A DNA stretch of 64,000 nt from Dyadobacter sp. CY312 (GCF_021390535.1 NZ_JAJUXG010000014.1:124001-188000); one strand, 5' to 3'. Shown: positions 1-8,021, counted from the stretch's first letter. Translations and numbers: made by a program. The notes: generated by a model not told the origin, from the sequence alone.

Positions 1-445
1 CACTCGTACATCCGCCAGCATAACGCGCCCCAAATCCAACCAGAAAACCGCCACCCACCATCATGATCCATCCGGGAAGTGTCAGCAATTTGTCCCAGGT
101 CACCAGATCAACCGGAATCAGCGATGAAAAATCCGTTATTCCATATACGCTTAATTCTTTTACCAATATTGGATTCAACTGCATTGGCTCTGGATTAGCC
201 AGAAACGTTACTGCGAAAACCCCACCAAAAAAGATGCCTAATACAAAAAACAGGTTCCAAAGCTCCTTTTTCCAATCGTATTGAAAAAAAGGAATTTTCG
301 CCGGGACGCACATGGCGCAAACATGCCGAAGCGATGAGGAAATCCCAAAGGATTTATTTCCCAGGATTAAAAGGACAGGCACTGTGAGCCCTATTAGCGG
401 TCCGGCCACATACCATGGCCAGGGTTGTTTTATTATTTCCAGCAT
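1..445 (-). CDS. YeeE/YedE family sulfur transporter, 3' end outside window
   Basis: The minus strand reads an uninterrupted integral membrane protein from an ATG at 443-445 to the window edge. It opens with WPWYVAGPLIGL, continues with a GNKSFGISSSLRHVCAMC stretch, and reaches GFGARYAGGCTSG at the edge. These are hallmarks of the YeeE/YedE (PF04143) family, which imports thiosulfate or other small sulfur species across the inner membrane; the glycine-rich GGCTS loop with its cysteine is part of the family's substrate path. It is the last visible gene of a sulfur cluster. Its start lies inside the annotated end of the upstream rhodanese gene, a 92-bp overlap. A companion YeeE half or DUF6691 gene may follow beyond the edge (inference). 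Confidence 0.85.
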   Translation of the reverse strand, partial: MLEIIKQPWPWYVAGPLIGLTVPVLLILGNKSFGISSSLRHVCAMCVPAKIPFFQYDWKKELWNLFFVLGIFFGGVFAVTFLANPEPMQLNPILVKELSVYGITDFSSLIPVDLVTWDKLLTLPGWIMMVGGGFLVGFGARYAGGCTS

Positions 446-767
446 AATTAAAATGATCACTGTTGAATTTTTTTCTAAGCTTATCCCACCCGCCTCCATT
501 GTAAACCTCAACTCCCGCCGCCCTGAGCATCTCCTCAGCAATGATACTGCGAACACCGCTCTGGCAGCAGGTAATCACTGGTTTTTCGCCGGCCTTAAAA
601 AAGGCTGCTTTGGAGCCAATCATATGCAGCGGCATGTTCACGCTTCCATCGATATGACCGGATGAAAATTCCCGGGGATTGCGCACATCAACGATCAGCG
701 CGCCGTTAGCAACAAGACTTTTAAAATCTGTTTTGTTATTTCCGAATAATACCGAAATAATTCCCAT
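354..767 (-). CDS. Single-domain rhodanese
   Basis: A cytoplasmic rhodanese of 137 residues that transfers sulfane sulfur through a catalytic cysteine. The Cys loop is CCQSGVRS, and the VDVRNPREFSSGHIDGSVN segment is the usual N-terminal rhodanese signature. The domain is complete by about residue 107 (GGWDKLRKKF). The last 30 or so residues overlap the beginning of the YeeE gene in another frame and do not look like rhodanese, so the frame may have lost its original stop. It lies 9 bp downstream of the MBL/rhodanese gene and probably shares its transcript, as part of sulfide, persulfide and thiosulfate handling. Confidence 0.88.
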   Translation of the reverse strand: MGIISVLFGNNKTDFKSLVANGALIVDVRNPREFSSGHIDGSVNMPLHMIGSKAAFFKAGEKPVITCCQSGVRSIIAEEMLRAAGVEVYNGGGWDKLRKKFNSDHFNYAGNNKTTLAMVCGRTANRAHSACPFNPGK

Positions 768-776
768 GATCTTGAT

Positions 777-2198
777 TTACAAAAGTGTACTCGGACAAAC
801 ATAATTGCTCACGGCGAGCCCACCTGACTCTTTTATCGCCTTGAACCCTCCTTTCACATCAATTAGATTGTCGTAACCCCGGGCTTTCAAAATAGAATTA
901 AAGATCATGGAACGGTAGCCGCCTGCACAGTGTACGAAGTATGTGATGCTTTTATCGATCTGAGCCAGGTGCTCATTGATGTAATCAAGCGGCATGTTTT
1001 CTGCACCAAGGACATGTTCCGAGTTAAATTCGCTTGCTTTACGAACGTCCAGCACGACAATGGATTGATCACTTTGTAACCAATCTTTCATCTGTTGCGC
1101 GGTTACCGATTCGGTCTGATCAACCTCTTTACCTGCTTTCATCCAGGCTTCGATGCCGCCTTTCAAATAGCCGATCGTATGGTCGTAACCCACCCGGGCA
1201 AGACGTGTTACCACTTCCTGTTCCCTACCTGGCTCCGTAATGAGCAATATTCGCTGCTTAATATCTGGCAACAAAGTCCCAACCCAGGGCGCAAAACTTC
1301 CATTGATTCCAATATTGATGGAACTGGGAATAAATCCCTTTGCAAAGATCTCGGCATCCCTGGTATCAAGCATCACTGCGTCGGTTTCATTGGCTGCTGC
1401 TTCGAATGCTTCCGGATCCAACGCATTGTTTCCGCGTTCAATTACCATATCAATACTTTCGTACCCCCTCATATTCATCAGCACATTTTCAGGGAAATAA
1501 GCCGGAGGCGGCATCAGCCCATTGGTAACTTCTTTCACAAATTCCTCCTTACTCATATCCGCCCTCAGCGCATAATTGAACATCTTCTGGTTACCCAAAG
1601 TATCGGTCGTTTCCCTGCTCATACTTTTTCCACAGGCACTTCCAGCCCCGTGTGCGGGATACACAATAATATCATCAGCCAAAGGCATAATTTTATCACG
1701 CAAAGAATCAAAAAGATGTTCAGCCAGTTTTTGCTGCGTCAGTTCAGCTGATACTTTTTGCGCCAGGTCAGGCCGTCCCACATCACCAATAAACAAGGTG
1801 TCACCTGTAAAGATCCCTACCTCTCTACCCAGCTCATCTTTTAAAAGATAACAGCTGCTTTCCATGGTATGCCCCGGCGTGTGAAGGACTGTAAATGTGA
1901 CATCGCCCACTTTTAAAACCTGACCATCCTCTGCTATAAGCGCATCAAAGTCAGGCTTGGCAGTTGGTCCAAACACGATCTGGGCACCCGTTTTTTCAGC
2001 AAGGTCAATGTGGCCTGATACAAAGTCTGCGTGAAAATGTGTTTCGAGCACATACTTGATTTTGGCACCGTCTTTTTCAGCCCGGTTGATATAGGGCTCA
2101 ACTTCGCGAAGCGGATCAATTATCACGGCCTCGCCATTACTCTCTATATAATACGCGCCCTGTGCAAGGCAGCCGGTGTAAATTTGCTGGATTTTCAT
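777..2198 (-). CDS. MBL-fold hydrolase with two rhodanese domains (persulfide dioxygenase type, CstB/BlH-like)
   Basis: A 473-residue protein. Residues 1 to about 230 form a metallo-beta-lactamase domain with the ETHFHADFVSGH metal motif, HTPGHTMES and GDTLFIGDVGRPDL, the ETHE1/persulfide dioxygenase subtype. Two rhodanese domains follow. The first (about 265-355) lacks a catalytic Cys. The second (about 375-465) has the active loop VHCAGGYRS. This MBL-Rhd-Rhd layout matches CstB-like enzymes, which oxidise persulfides to sulfite or thiosulfate in the cytoplasm. Neighbours (rhodanese, YeeE, TauE-type permease, Crp/Fnr) support sulfide detoxification. A GTGA-N6-TCAC palindrome lies about 75 bp upstream. 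Confidence 0.93.
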   Translation of the reverse strand: MKIQQIYTGCLAQGAYYIESNGEAVIIDPLREVEPYINRAEKDGAKIKYVLETHFHADFVSGHIDLAEKTGAQIVFGPTAKPDFDALIAEDGQVLKVGDVTFTVLHTPGHTMESSCYLLKDELGREVGIFTGDTLFIGDVGRPDLAQKVSAELTQQKLAEHLFDSLRDKIMPLADDIIVYPAHGAGSACGKSMSRETTDTLGNQKMFNYALRADMSKEEFVKEVTNGLMPPPAYFPENVLMNMRGYESIDMVIERGNNALDPEAFEAAANETDAVMLDTRDAEIFAKGFIPSSINIGINGSFAPWVGTLLPDIKQRILLITEPGREQEVVTRLARVGYDHTIGYLKGGIEAWMKAGKEVDQTESVTAQQMKDWLQSDQSIVVLDVRKASEFNSEHVLGAENMPLDYINEHLAQIDKSITYFVHCAGGYRSMIFNSILKARGYDNLIDVKGGFKAIKESGGLAVSNYVCPSTLL

Positions 2199-2273
2199 TC
2201 TGTTGATTATTAATGTTTTTTGTTCTTCTTAAAACTTAACTATACAAAGTTGGTGATGTTCTGGCAGGCGGTC

Positions 2274-2289
2274 AGTGATATTTGTCACT
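2274..2289. promoter_or_regulatory. Crp/Fnr-type palindrome upstream of the MBL/rhodanese gene
   Basis: AGTGATATTTGTCACT is a perfect GTGA-N6-TCAC palindrome in the gap between the TauE-type gene and the MBL gene. The same half-sites recur at 3164-3179 beside the Crp/Fnr gene. That this regulator binds both is inference from sequence and location. Confidence 0.6.
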
Positions 2290-2302
2290 TATCGGAAAAG
2301 AG

Positions 2303-3115
2303 TTAACGCATTAAAAAAGACATTCCGATTAACTCTTTTGAGATGATGTAAATCCCCATGAACAGTACAAACCACCCAAAGCCTTTTTTTAGATAAGCAG
2401 CATTTACCCTTTTGGCAACCGCGCCTCCGATCAGGATCCCGACCATGGCAATGGCTGTAATTTTTAGCAGAAATAGCCAGTCAATCACAAAATGACCCAG
2501 ATCGCCTGCAAAGCCGATCAGCGAATTCAGTGCGATGATCAGAAGCGATGTACCAACTGCTTCTCTCATAGGCATTCCTAATATCAATACCAGAGTAGGA
2601 ATCAAAAGAAAACCTCCGCCTGCTCCCAAAATACCAGTAGTGAGTCCGATGCCTATGCCGCTTAGTAACATTTTGATTATGTTTGCTTTCAGATCACATT
2701 CCAAGCATCCGGGCTTTGTTTCCTTGCTTCTGATCATCCCCACCGATGCGGCTACCATTAACACGGCGAAAAGAAGCATCGTCAGTAAAGGTTCTGTAAT
2801 CTGAAATCCGGCAATTTTAAATAGATCCTTTGGGATTAACGGAATCAGAAATTTACGTGTTAAAAAGACTGTCGTGATCGATGTGCTGCCAAAGAGCAAA
2901 GCCATTTTAATTTTGACCGAACCTTTCCTGTAATTATGATAAGCGCCGACAAGACTGGTTGAACCGACAATAAAAAGAGAATAGGATGTTGAAACCAAAG
3001 GACTGATCCCGAACAGATATACCAGCACGGGAACTGTCAGGATCGACCCGCCGCCGCCGATCAAACCAAGTGAAATCCCTATAAATACCGAGGCGACGTA
3101 TGCAATGATTTCCAT
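2303..3115 (-). CDS. TSUP (TauE/SafE) family sulfite/sulfonate exporter
   Basis: A polytopic inner-membrane protein of 270 residues. It has the two TSUP repeats, each with a glycine-rich loop: GISLGLIGGGGSILTVPVL near the N-terminus and GLTTGILGAGGGFLLIPTL in the second half. I chose the ATG at 3115 (MEIIAYVASVF) although the frame stays open to 3178. The longer version would translate a perfect palindrome and a Crp/Fnr-like site and adds a polar N-terminus unlike the family. The likely role is export of sulfite or related anions produced by the neighbouring persulfide-oxidising enzymes (inference from context). Confidence 0.9.
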   Translation of the reverse strand: MEIIAYVASVFIGISLGLIGGGGSILTVPVLVYLFGISPLVSTSYSLFIVGSTSLVGAYHNYRKGSVKIKMALLFGSTSITTVFLTRKFLIPLIPKDLFKIAGFQITEPLLTMLLFAVLMVAASVGMIRSKETKPGCLECDLKANIIKMLLSGIGIGLTTGILGAGGGFLLIPTLVLILGMPMREAVGTSLLIIALNSLIGFAGDLGHFVIDWLFLLKITAIAMVGILIGGAVAKRVNAAYLKKGFGWFVLFMGIYIISKELIGMSFLMR

Positions 3116-3116
3116 G

Positions 3117-3138
3117 TTTGTATCAATTGTGATACAAA
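3117..3138. promoter_or_regulatory. Perfect palindrome at the TSUP gene start
   Basis: Nine-base arms TTTGTATCA and TGATACAAA flank ATTG, ending one base before the TSUP ATG on the minus strand. This is a good operator candidate, or an mRNA hairpin over the ribosome binding region. It differs from the GTGA-N6-TCAC sites, so a second regulator is possible. Confidence 0.5.
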
Positions 3139-3163
3139 ATTCAGCGTTATTAAAATCCAGGAA

Positions 3164-3179
3164 AGTGATAAAAGTCACA
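3164..3179. promoter_or_regulatory. Crp/Fnr-type palindrome between TSUP and crp/fnr genes
   Basis: AGTGATAAAAGTCACA carries the same GTGA-N6-TCAC half-sites as 2274-2289. It lies about 50 bp upstream of the TSUP start and about 125 bp upstream of the divergent Crp/Fnr start, so it could serve either gene. Confidence 0.6.
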
Positions 3180-3304
3180 GATGGAAAACATTGTTTTTTA
3201 AAACTTTACCAAAAACCTAACTCTGAGCGGCTCCAATTGACATAAGGAACCTTCAGGATCAGGTTTGATTTATAAACTTTAACCTTGGCTTACTAATTTA
3301 GCTC

Positions 3305-3946
3305 ATGATGACTGAAAGTATTTCGTATTACCTCGACCACGTTTTTTCCGATTTTGAGCCCGAATTAAAACAGCAACTGGCAAAGGATTGCATCCTGAAA
3401 GATATACCTGCCGGGGAGGTAATTATGCGGACAGGACAGTTTATTAAACATACCCTGCTGATCGGTAGCGGCAGGGTAAAACTTTACCGTCAGGGCGACG
3501 ATGGAGAAGAAGCTTTCATTTATAATCTCGAACCAGGCAGCGCATGTGCACTGTCGATGATCTGTAATACCCAACAGGAAGCTAGTGAGATCATGGCCAA
3601 AACCGTTGAAGAGACCGTTGCGATCATGATACCGATTCAGCTAATGGACGAGCTGATGCAGAAATACAAAAGCTGGTATCATTTCGTGATTGCCAACTAC
3701 CGGGCCCGTTTTGAAGAACTGTTGGTCGTATTTGACAACGTCGTTTTTAAAGGTATGGACGAAAGACTGGAATTCTATCTGAAAAACCAGTTTGAAAATC
3801 GAAAAACTAACATGCTGACTATCACACACCAGGAAATTGGAAATGACCTGAATACTTCCCGGGAGGTCGTATCAAGATTGCTAAAAAAAATGGAGCAGAA
3901 TAAAAAGATCAAGCTCCTAAGAAATAGTATCCAGTGGCTTTCCTGA
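3305..3946 (+). CDS. Crp/Fnr family transcriptional regulator
   Basis: A 213-residue regulator with an N-terminal cyclic-nucleotide-binding-type beta-roll (about 20-130) and a C-terminal winged helix whose recognition region is QEIGNDLNTSREVVSRLLKK. It is transcribed divergently from the sulfur genes and is flanked by GTGA-N6-TCAC sites, the DNA half-sites typical of the family. No N-terminal Fe-S cysteine cluster as in Fnr is visible, but there are Cys residues in the sensor domain (CILK, CALSMICN). Sensing of sulfide or persulfide is a plausible but unproven role. Start chosen at the first of two adjacent ATGs. Confidence 0.92.
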   Translation: MMTESISYYLDHVFSDFEPELKQQLAKDCILKDIPAGEVIMRTGQFIKHTLLIGSGRVKLYRQGDDGEEAFIYNLEPGSACALSMICNTQQEASEIMAKTVEETVAIMIPIQLMDELMQKYKSWYHFVIANYRARFEELLVVFDNVVFKGMDERLEFYLKNQFENRKTNMLTITHQEIGNDLNTSREVVSRLLKKMEQNKKIKLLRNSIQWLS

Positions 3947-3972
3947 ATTAAATCAAAAAACCTTTACTGGAA

Positions 3973-4362
3973 TTAAACACTCTGGATCAGATACACAATC
4001 AGTACGATACTAATCAGCAAGATAACGCCTGTTAAAATGCTAGTAAGAACAGTAGACGGCTGATAAGTGCCTTTTCTTAGCTGCTGATCCGTTTTTCGGT
4101 ACTGCCAGAAAGAAAACAGGATCGTCAACACACCCATGGCTACCAGTATAATCCCGATGACCGCAGAATAACCATGCGAAGGTGTCCTCAGTTTCTCGCC
4201 TAGTACCACACCGATTTGTTTAACAAACAAAGAAAATTTGACCACCACAAAGCCAAATGCCATAATTCCGATACCGGTCCTTATCCACGCCAGATAAGTT
4301 CTTTCATTGGCCAGATGATCATTGGGCTTAAAGGGAGAATTGTGGTTTGTATTTTCATCCAT
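3973..4362 (-). CDS. YidH/DUF202 family membrane protein
   Basis: A 129-residue protein with the DUF202 signature LANERTYLAWIRTGIGIMAF near the N-terminus followed by three hydrophobic segments. The family occurs widely in bacterial inner membranes without a settled function; fungal relatives belong to vacuolar transporter chaperone proteins. It converges with the Crp/Fnr gene, ending 26 bp from it. Nothing here ties it firmly to sulfur or arsenic. Confidence 0.85.
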   Translation of the reverse strand: MDENTNHNSPFKPNDHLANERTYLAWIRTGIGIMAFGFVVVKFSLFVKQIGVVLGEKLRTPSHGYSAVIGIILVAMGVLTILFSFWQYRKTDQQLRKGTYQPSTVLTSILTGVILLISIVLIVYLIQSV

Positions 4363-4599
4363 AAAACAAAGATAACTCTGATTTTAACTTTAAGTCAGGA
4401 AAGCGACAAAGTTGGCAACAGGATTCAAACCATGGGCCAGGAATATTTCCCGCAGTGGCAAGTCGTATCATTGGCTGAAATACATCTTCAAAATACCGAT
4501 TTTCTGGTCAATCGCTTTCAGCGTTACCAGATTCATTTCAAAATCAACACAGAGTATAATAGGTTTTTAGTGAAAATCCAGGTTATGACTTTATTAATA

Positions 4600-4872
4600 T
4601 GCCTTTCTGAGATGGTCAGATCATACCGTTTTTGATAAGATTCCAAATATTCCAGTACTTCATTTTGGAAGGAAGATTTTGGCATCATCCATCCTGGCAA
4701 CGAGCTATGCGGTGCCGGTGAAAATAAAGTTAAAGTATCCCAGACGTGCTGCCACGCTCCACCGCCTTACATCTGGTCATCCAAAATAATGTATTTCAGA
4801 TTCGCCCGGCGAAGAAAGTACCCGCAAAGCACTCTGCCCGCCACCAATAATAATCAGATCATATATTTCCAT
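4600..4872 (-). pseudogene. Decayed arsO-type flavin monooxygenase gene
   Basis: The minus strand starts at an ATG that overlaps the acr3 stop by 14 bases and reads MEIYDLIIIGGGQSALRVL, a dinucleotide-binding motif, before hitting a frameshift. A neighbouring frame continues with KYIILDDQ, then a stop, then GGAWQHVWDTLTLFSP, PHSSLPGWMMP and EVLEYLESYQKRYDL. These segments match, in order, the start of ArsO-like FAD/NAD(P)-dependent oxidoreductases, which usually follow acr3. Several shifts and stops mean it is inactive. From about 4380 to 4600 no confident match can be read. The rest of the gene appears deleted. Confidence 0.8.
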
Positions 4873-5968
4873 GGTGCGCAACAGTGGGATCAGCTTTATA
4901 GTATTTATCCCGCAGCCAAAACGCAACGTTGACCAGAGCAATCAAAGCCGGTACTTCTACCAGCGGACCGATCACACCAACAAAAGCTTGTCCGGAATTG
5001 ATACCAAAAACACCGATTGCCACCGCAATCGCCAGCTCAAAATTATTACCGGAAGCGGTAAAGGCTATGGACGCGTTTTGAGAATAATCAGCTCCCTGCG
5101 CTTTTGCCACAAAAAAGCTGACCAGAAACATAATAACAAAGTAAATAACAAGCGGAATGGCGATCAGAAGCACATCGCCCGGCAACTGAACAATGAGCTC
5201 GCCTTTCAGCGAAAACATCAGAACAATTGTTGACAGCAACGCAATCAGTGTGAGTGGTGAAATAAATGGGATAAATTTTTGCTCATACCACTGCTCGCCT
5301 TTCAGTGCTGTCAGTCCAATGCGGCTCAGCACGCCGGCAGCAAATGGAATGCCCAGGTAAATACCAACACTAACTGCAATTTCAACAATGGTTATATTTA
5401 CATCCAAACCTTTCAAACCGACCAACGGAGGCAAAATGGTTATAAAAAAGTAGGCGTAAAAACTGTAAAGCAATACCTGAAAGACACTGTTTAACGCCAC
5501 CAGACCGGCAGCATATTCCCGGCTTCCTTCCGCAAGTTCATTCCAAACAAGCACCATGGCAATACAGCGGGCGAGACCAATCAGTATCAACCCTATCATA
5601 TATTCAGGGTGATTTGGCAGAAAAATAATGGCGAGCACAAACATCAGCACCGGCCCTATAATCCAGTTCAGAATCAGCGAAACGGTCATCACTCTGGTGT
5701 TGCGAAACACCTCACCCATTTTGTTATATTTCACCTTGGCAAGCGGCGGGTACATCATTAAAATAAGTCCGATGGCCAGCGGAATATTCGTTGTTCCACT
5801 TGAAAAAGTATTGATATAGGATGGCACAGAAGGCACAAAATTACCGAGCCCTACTCCTATGCCCATAGCCATGAAAATCCATAATGTTAAATAGCGATCC
5901 AGAAAACTGAGTTTCTTTCGGTTGGCCGCAGGGGCACCGGAACGCCGGGAGGTATTTGATGCAGACAT
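4859..5968 (-). CDS. acr3: ACR3 family arsenite efflux permease
   Basis: A 369-residue inner-membrane transporter with about ten hydrophobic helices. It begins with a short polar tail then SFLDRYLTLWIFMAMGIGVG, typical of ACR3. The conserved cysteine lies in GLARCIAMVLVWNELA, and a second family motif is FTASGNNFELAIAVA. ACR3 expels arsenite (and often antimonite) using the proton motive force. It lies 100 bp downstream of arsC in the same direction, consistent with one arsenic operon led by arsR. Its stop overlaps the ATG of the arsO remnant, so the two genes were once translationally coupled. Confidence 0.95.
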   Translation of the reverse strand: MSASNTSRRSGAPAANRKKLSFLDRYLTLWIFMAMGIGVGLGNFVPSVPSYINTFSSGTTNIPLAIGLILMMYPPLAKVKYNKMGEVFRNTRVMTVSLILNWIIGPVLMFVLAIIFLPNHPEYMIGLILIGLARCIAMVLVWNELAEGSREYAAGLVALNSVFQVLLYSFYAYFFITILPPLVGLKGLDVNITIVEIAVSVGIYLGIPFAAGVLSRIGLTALKGEQWYEQKFIPFISPLTLIALLSTIVLMFSLKGELIVQLPGDVLLIAIPLVIYFVIMFLVSFFVAKAQGADYSQNASIAFTASGNNFELAIAVAIGVFGINSGQAFVGVIGPLVEVPALIALVNVAFWLRDKYYKADPTVAHHGNI

Positions 5969-6068
5969 AAGTATTAGCTGTTAGCGGATAGTCTTTGGCC
6001 CTTGGACTGGCCGCTCTCCGGAGTTTTTCATAAATCGGTTTTAATAAATAAGCCGCCAGATATCAGAT

Positions 6069-6485
6069 TCATTTGACATTTGTATTTACAAAACCCTCAC
6101 AGTATTCCCGGATCATTTCTCTTACAGCCCGGAACTCCGTTTTCACCTCTTCGTCGCTACCGGTTGCTTTGGCGGGATCTGGAAAATTATAATGGAATTT
6201 CTTTGCATTGGTGGGGAAATACGGACAACGCTCTTTGGCATTGTCGCACACGGTGATCACAAAATCGAAGTCGATGTTGGTGTATTCTTCAACATGATTA
6301 GATGTATGACCAGAAATATCAATCCCATCTTCGGCCATGATCGTTATCGCTTTCGGATTGACGCCATGCGTTTCAACCCCAGCACTGTAAACGGCGGCTT
6401 TTTCGCCGGCAAATTTCCTAAGATAACCTTCGGCTATCTGGCTTCGGCAACTGTTGCCTGTGCAGAGCACTAGTATTTTTTTCAT
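6069..6485 (-). CDS. arsC: Arsenate reductase, thioredoxin-coupled low-MW phosphatase type
   Basis: A 138-residue cytoplasmic enzyme reducing arsenate to arsenite. The phosphatase-like loop CTGNSCRS starts at Cys8. Cys80 and Cys87 in VCDNAKERCPYFP form the redox pair used by thioredoxin-linked ArsC, and NFPDPAKATG carries the catalytic Asp-Pro motif. All residues expected for activity are present. It lies 5 bp downstream of the acetyltransferase gene and upstream of acr3, so its product arsenite can be exported by the next gene product. Confidence 0.95.
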   Translation of the reverse strand: MKKILVLCTGNSCRSQIAEGYLRKFAGEKAAVYSAGVETHGVNPKAITIMAEDGIDISGHTSNHVEEYTNIDFDFVITVCDNAKERCPYFPTNAKKFHYNFPDPAKATGSDEEVKTEFRAVREMIREYCEGFVNTNVK

Positions 6486-6490
6486 TTTGC

Positions 6491-6988
6491 TTAATCTATT
6501 CCTGTTACTTTGCTTCTTCTTTCCAAAAGGTTGACGCTCCGCCAGATCCCATTCATTTTTCCAATATTTTCACGATATCCGATCAGGCGGAAACCATTCT
6601 TCTCATGCAGTTTGATACTTGGAACATTTTCGGTAAATATGCCTGCCTGAAGTGTCCAGTAGCCTCCTTTTTCACTTTCCAGGATTAGGTGCTTTAAAAG
6701 TGAATCACCGATTTTTTGTCCCCGGAAGCAGCTACCGATGTAAACGCTCACTTCGGCTACTCCGGCGTAGACACATCTTCCGGACACCGGTGTCAAGGCC
6801 GCCCACCCGGCAATTTCACCGCTGTCTGAAAGTGCGACAAAACGGTGCCGGGTTACATGAGACTGATCCCATGCCTGCCACTCAGGTGCGCTGGTTTCAA
6901 GTGTGGCATCGCCGGTAGCTATACCTTGTTCATAAATTTCACGGACGGATGGCCAATCACCAGATTCTAAATTTCGTATCATGATCAT
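6491..6988 (-). CDS. arsN: GNAT acetyltransferase, ArsN1/phosphinothricin-acetyltransferase-like
   Basis: A 165-residue GNAT protein of the PAT/Bar subgroup. Visible features are IRNLESGDWPSVREIYEQGI at the start, GWAALTPVSGRCVYAGVAE in the middle, VYIGSCFRGQKIGDSLL for the acetyl-CoA loop and the C-terminal FRLIGYRENIGK. In arsenic operons this subgroup (ArsN1) N-acetylates arsinothricin, an organoarsenical antibiotic. The position between DUF6428 and arsC favours that role over phosphinothricin resistance (inference from context). Translation could begin at the first or third codon (both Met). Confidence 0.85.
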   Translation of the reverse strand: MIMIRNLESGDWPSVREIYEQGIATGDATLETSAPEWQAWDQSHVTRHRFVALSDSGEIAGWAALTPVSGRCVYAGVAEVSVYIGSCFRGQKIGDSLLKHLILESEKGGYWTLQAGIFTENVPSIKLHEKNGFRLIGYRENIGKMNGIWRSVNLLERRSKVTGID

Positions 6989-7006
6989 ATTTATCTGGTC
7001 AGATTA

Positions 7007-7603
7007 TTAACAGCATCCCCCGTCTGGCGTGCAACTTTGCGTTTCTGCACCAACCACTTCAAGTACCTGTACTTGCCTAACATCAGACTGCTTTTTGCTT
7101 GAAGGTGTGCAGCATTCTTCACCCGATGGTGTCGTGCCACAGCTTTGTCCCCTGGTTAAGGCTTTGCACTGCGTAAAGTCGGCAGCCAGATTAACAGTAA
7201 ATGAATCACCATCACTTATAAATTCAGAAGGGTACATTTGACGTGTATCAAACTTTGAATTGCCAAATTCTATTTTGACCACACCCAGTGGATTAAGGGG
7301 AAGCGATTTTTCTACCAGGTTAATAATGGAAAGCGCTTTACTTACTTTCATGGCACGTTCAGTCTCTGCCACCGACGGCTCCCAAAGCTGCACAATGATT
7401 TCCGTCCAGCTATTCATCACACCACCGCAATCGACAGATACAATCGGTGCCTGCTTGATTTCAGTAATGTGGTAAGATGCGTCTACATACTGACCTTCTG
7501 CATATTGGAATTGAAGTACCTTGTCAGGATTTTCAACGAGCGTATTTTTGAAAGCCTGCCAGTTCATAGGATTTAAGTTATTCATTGCTATGTTACGATT
7601 CAT
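7007..7603 (-). CDS. DUF6428 family protein with cysteine-rich tail
   Basis: A 198-residue protein. Residues about 10-150 match DUF6428, with SYHITEI, VDCGG and WTEIIVQLWEPS as landmarks. This family accompanies arsR and arsC in Bacteroidota arsenic operons and has no assigned function. The C-terminal part of this protein carries paired cysteines (RGQSCGT, EECCTPSS, QSCTPDGGCC), suggesting trivalent arsenic or metal binding (inference). It is the first gene after arsR, 26 bp downstream, and so among the most strongly induced members. ATG at 7603 is used; a second Met six codons in is possible. Confidence 0.85.
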   Translation of the reverse strand: MNRNIAMNNLNPMNWQAFKNTLVENPDKVLQFQYAEGQYVDASYHITEIKQAPIVSVDCGGVMNSWTEIIVQLWEPSVAETERAMKVSKALSIINLVEKSLPLNPLGVVKIEFGNSKFDTRQMYPSEFISDGDSFTVNLAADFTQCKALTRGQSCGTTPSGEECCTPSSKKQSDVRQVQVLEVVGAETQSCTPDGGCC

Positions 7604-7629
7604 TAATAATAAAAAATCTTGTTCCTAAA

Positions 7630-7959
7630 TTATTTGCAGCAAGTTACTGCAACGTCCGATTCGAAAATTTCTCCGAATATAGCCTTAGCTTCCTGCCAGA
7701 CCGTTTCATTGATACAGTAACAAACCCGCGGCGGATTGATTTCTCCATGAAGAATTCCAATATTTTTCAATTCCTTCAAGTGTTGTGAGACGGTGGCCTG
7801 TGCAAGCGGCAATACTTCAACCAGATCACCACAAACGCATGATTTTTCTTTTAAAAGATGTTGAATAATCGCAATACGCGCCGGATGAGCAAGCGCCTTG
7901 GCCAAATCGGCAATACGGTTTTGCTTATCGGTAAAAACCTGTGTCTTTGTAACTCCCAT
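7630..7959 (-). CDS. arsR: ArsR/SmtB family arsenic-responsive repressor
   Basis: A winged-helix repressor of about 109 residues. The DNA-binding region is LAQATVSQHLKELKNIGIL, preceded by the thiol sensor site SCVCGDL typical of ArsR. Extra cysteines lie in RVCYCIN and at the end (VTCCK). I start at ATG 7959; an in-frame TTG two codons upstream would add two residues. It heads the operon arsR-DUF6428-arsN-arsC-acr3 and presumably represses its own promoter through the imperfect palindrome at 7985-8002, releasing DNA when As(III) binds the cysteines. Confidence 0.93.
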   Translation of the reverse strand: MGVTKTQVFTDKQNRIADLAKALAHPARIAIIQHLLKEKSCVCGDLVEVLPLAQATVSQHLKELKNIGILHGEINPPRVCYCINETVWQEAKAIFGEIFESDVAVTCCK

Positions 7960-7984
7960 ACCCAAAGGTAAGAAGTATTTTTAT

Positions 7985-8002
7985 TATCGCAATAATACGA
8001 TA
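7985..8002. promoter_or_regulatory. Candidate ArsR operator
   Basis: TATCGCAATAATACGATA is an imperfect palindrome: half-sites TATCGCAAT and the complement of AATACGATA agree at 7 of 9 positions. It lies about 25 bp upstream of the arsR start, where an autoregulatory operator is expected. Confidence 0.6.
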
Positions 8003-8021
8003 GACATTTAAATAAACAACT

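Noticed and set aside
1095..1751. 218-codon + strand frame
   Set aside because: It is the complement of the MBL/rhodanese gene, whose protein shows clear family motifs; the + frame shows none.
3116..3178. Longer TSUP start at 3178
   Set aside because: It would put a perfect palindrome and a Crp/Fnr-type site inside the coding region, and the added residues are unlike the family.
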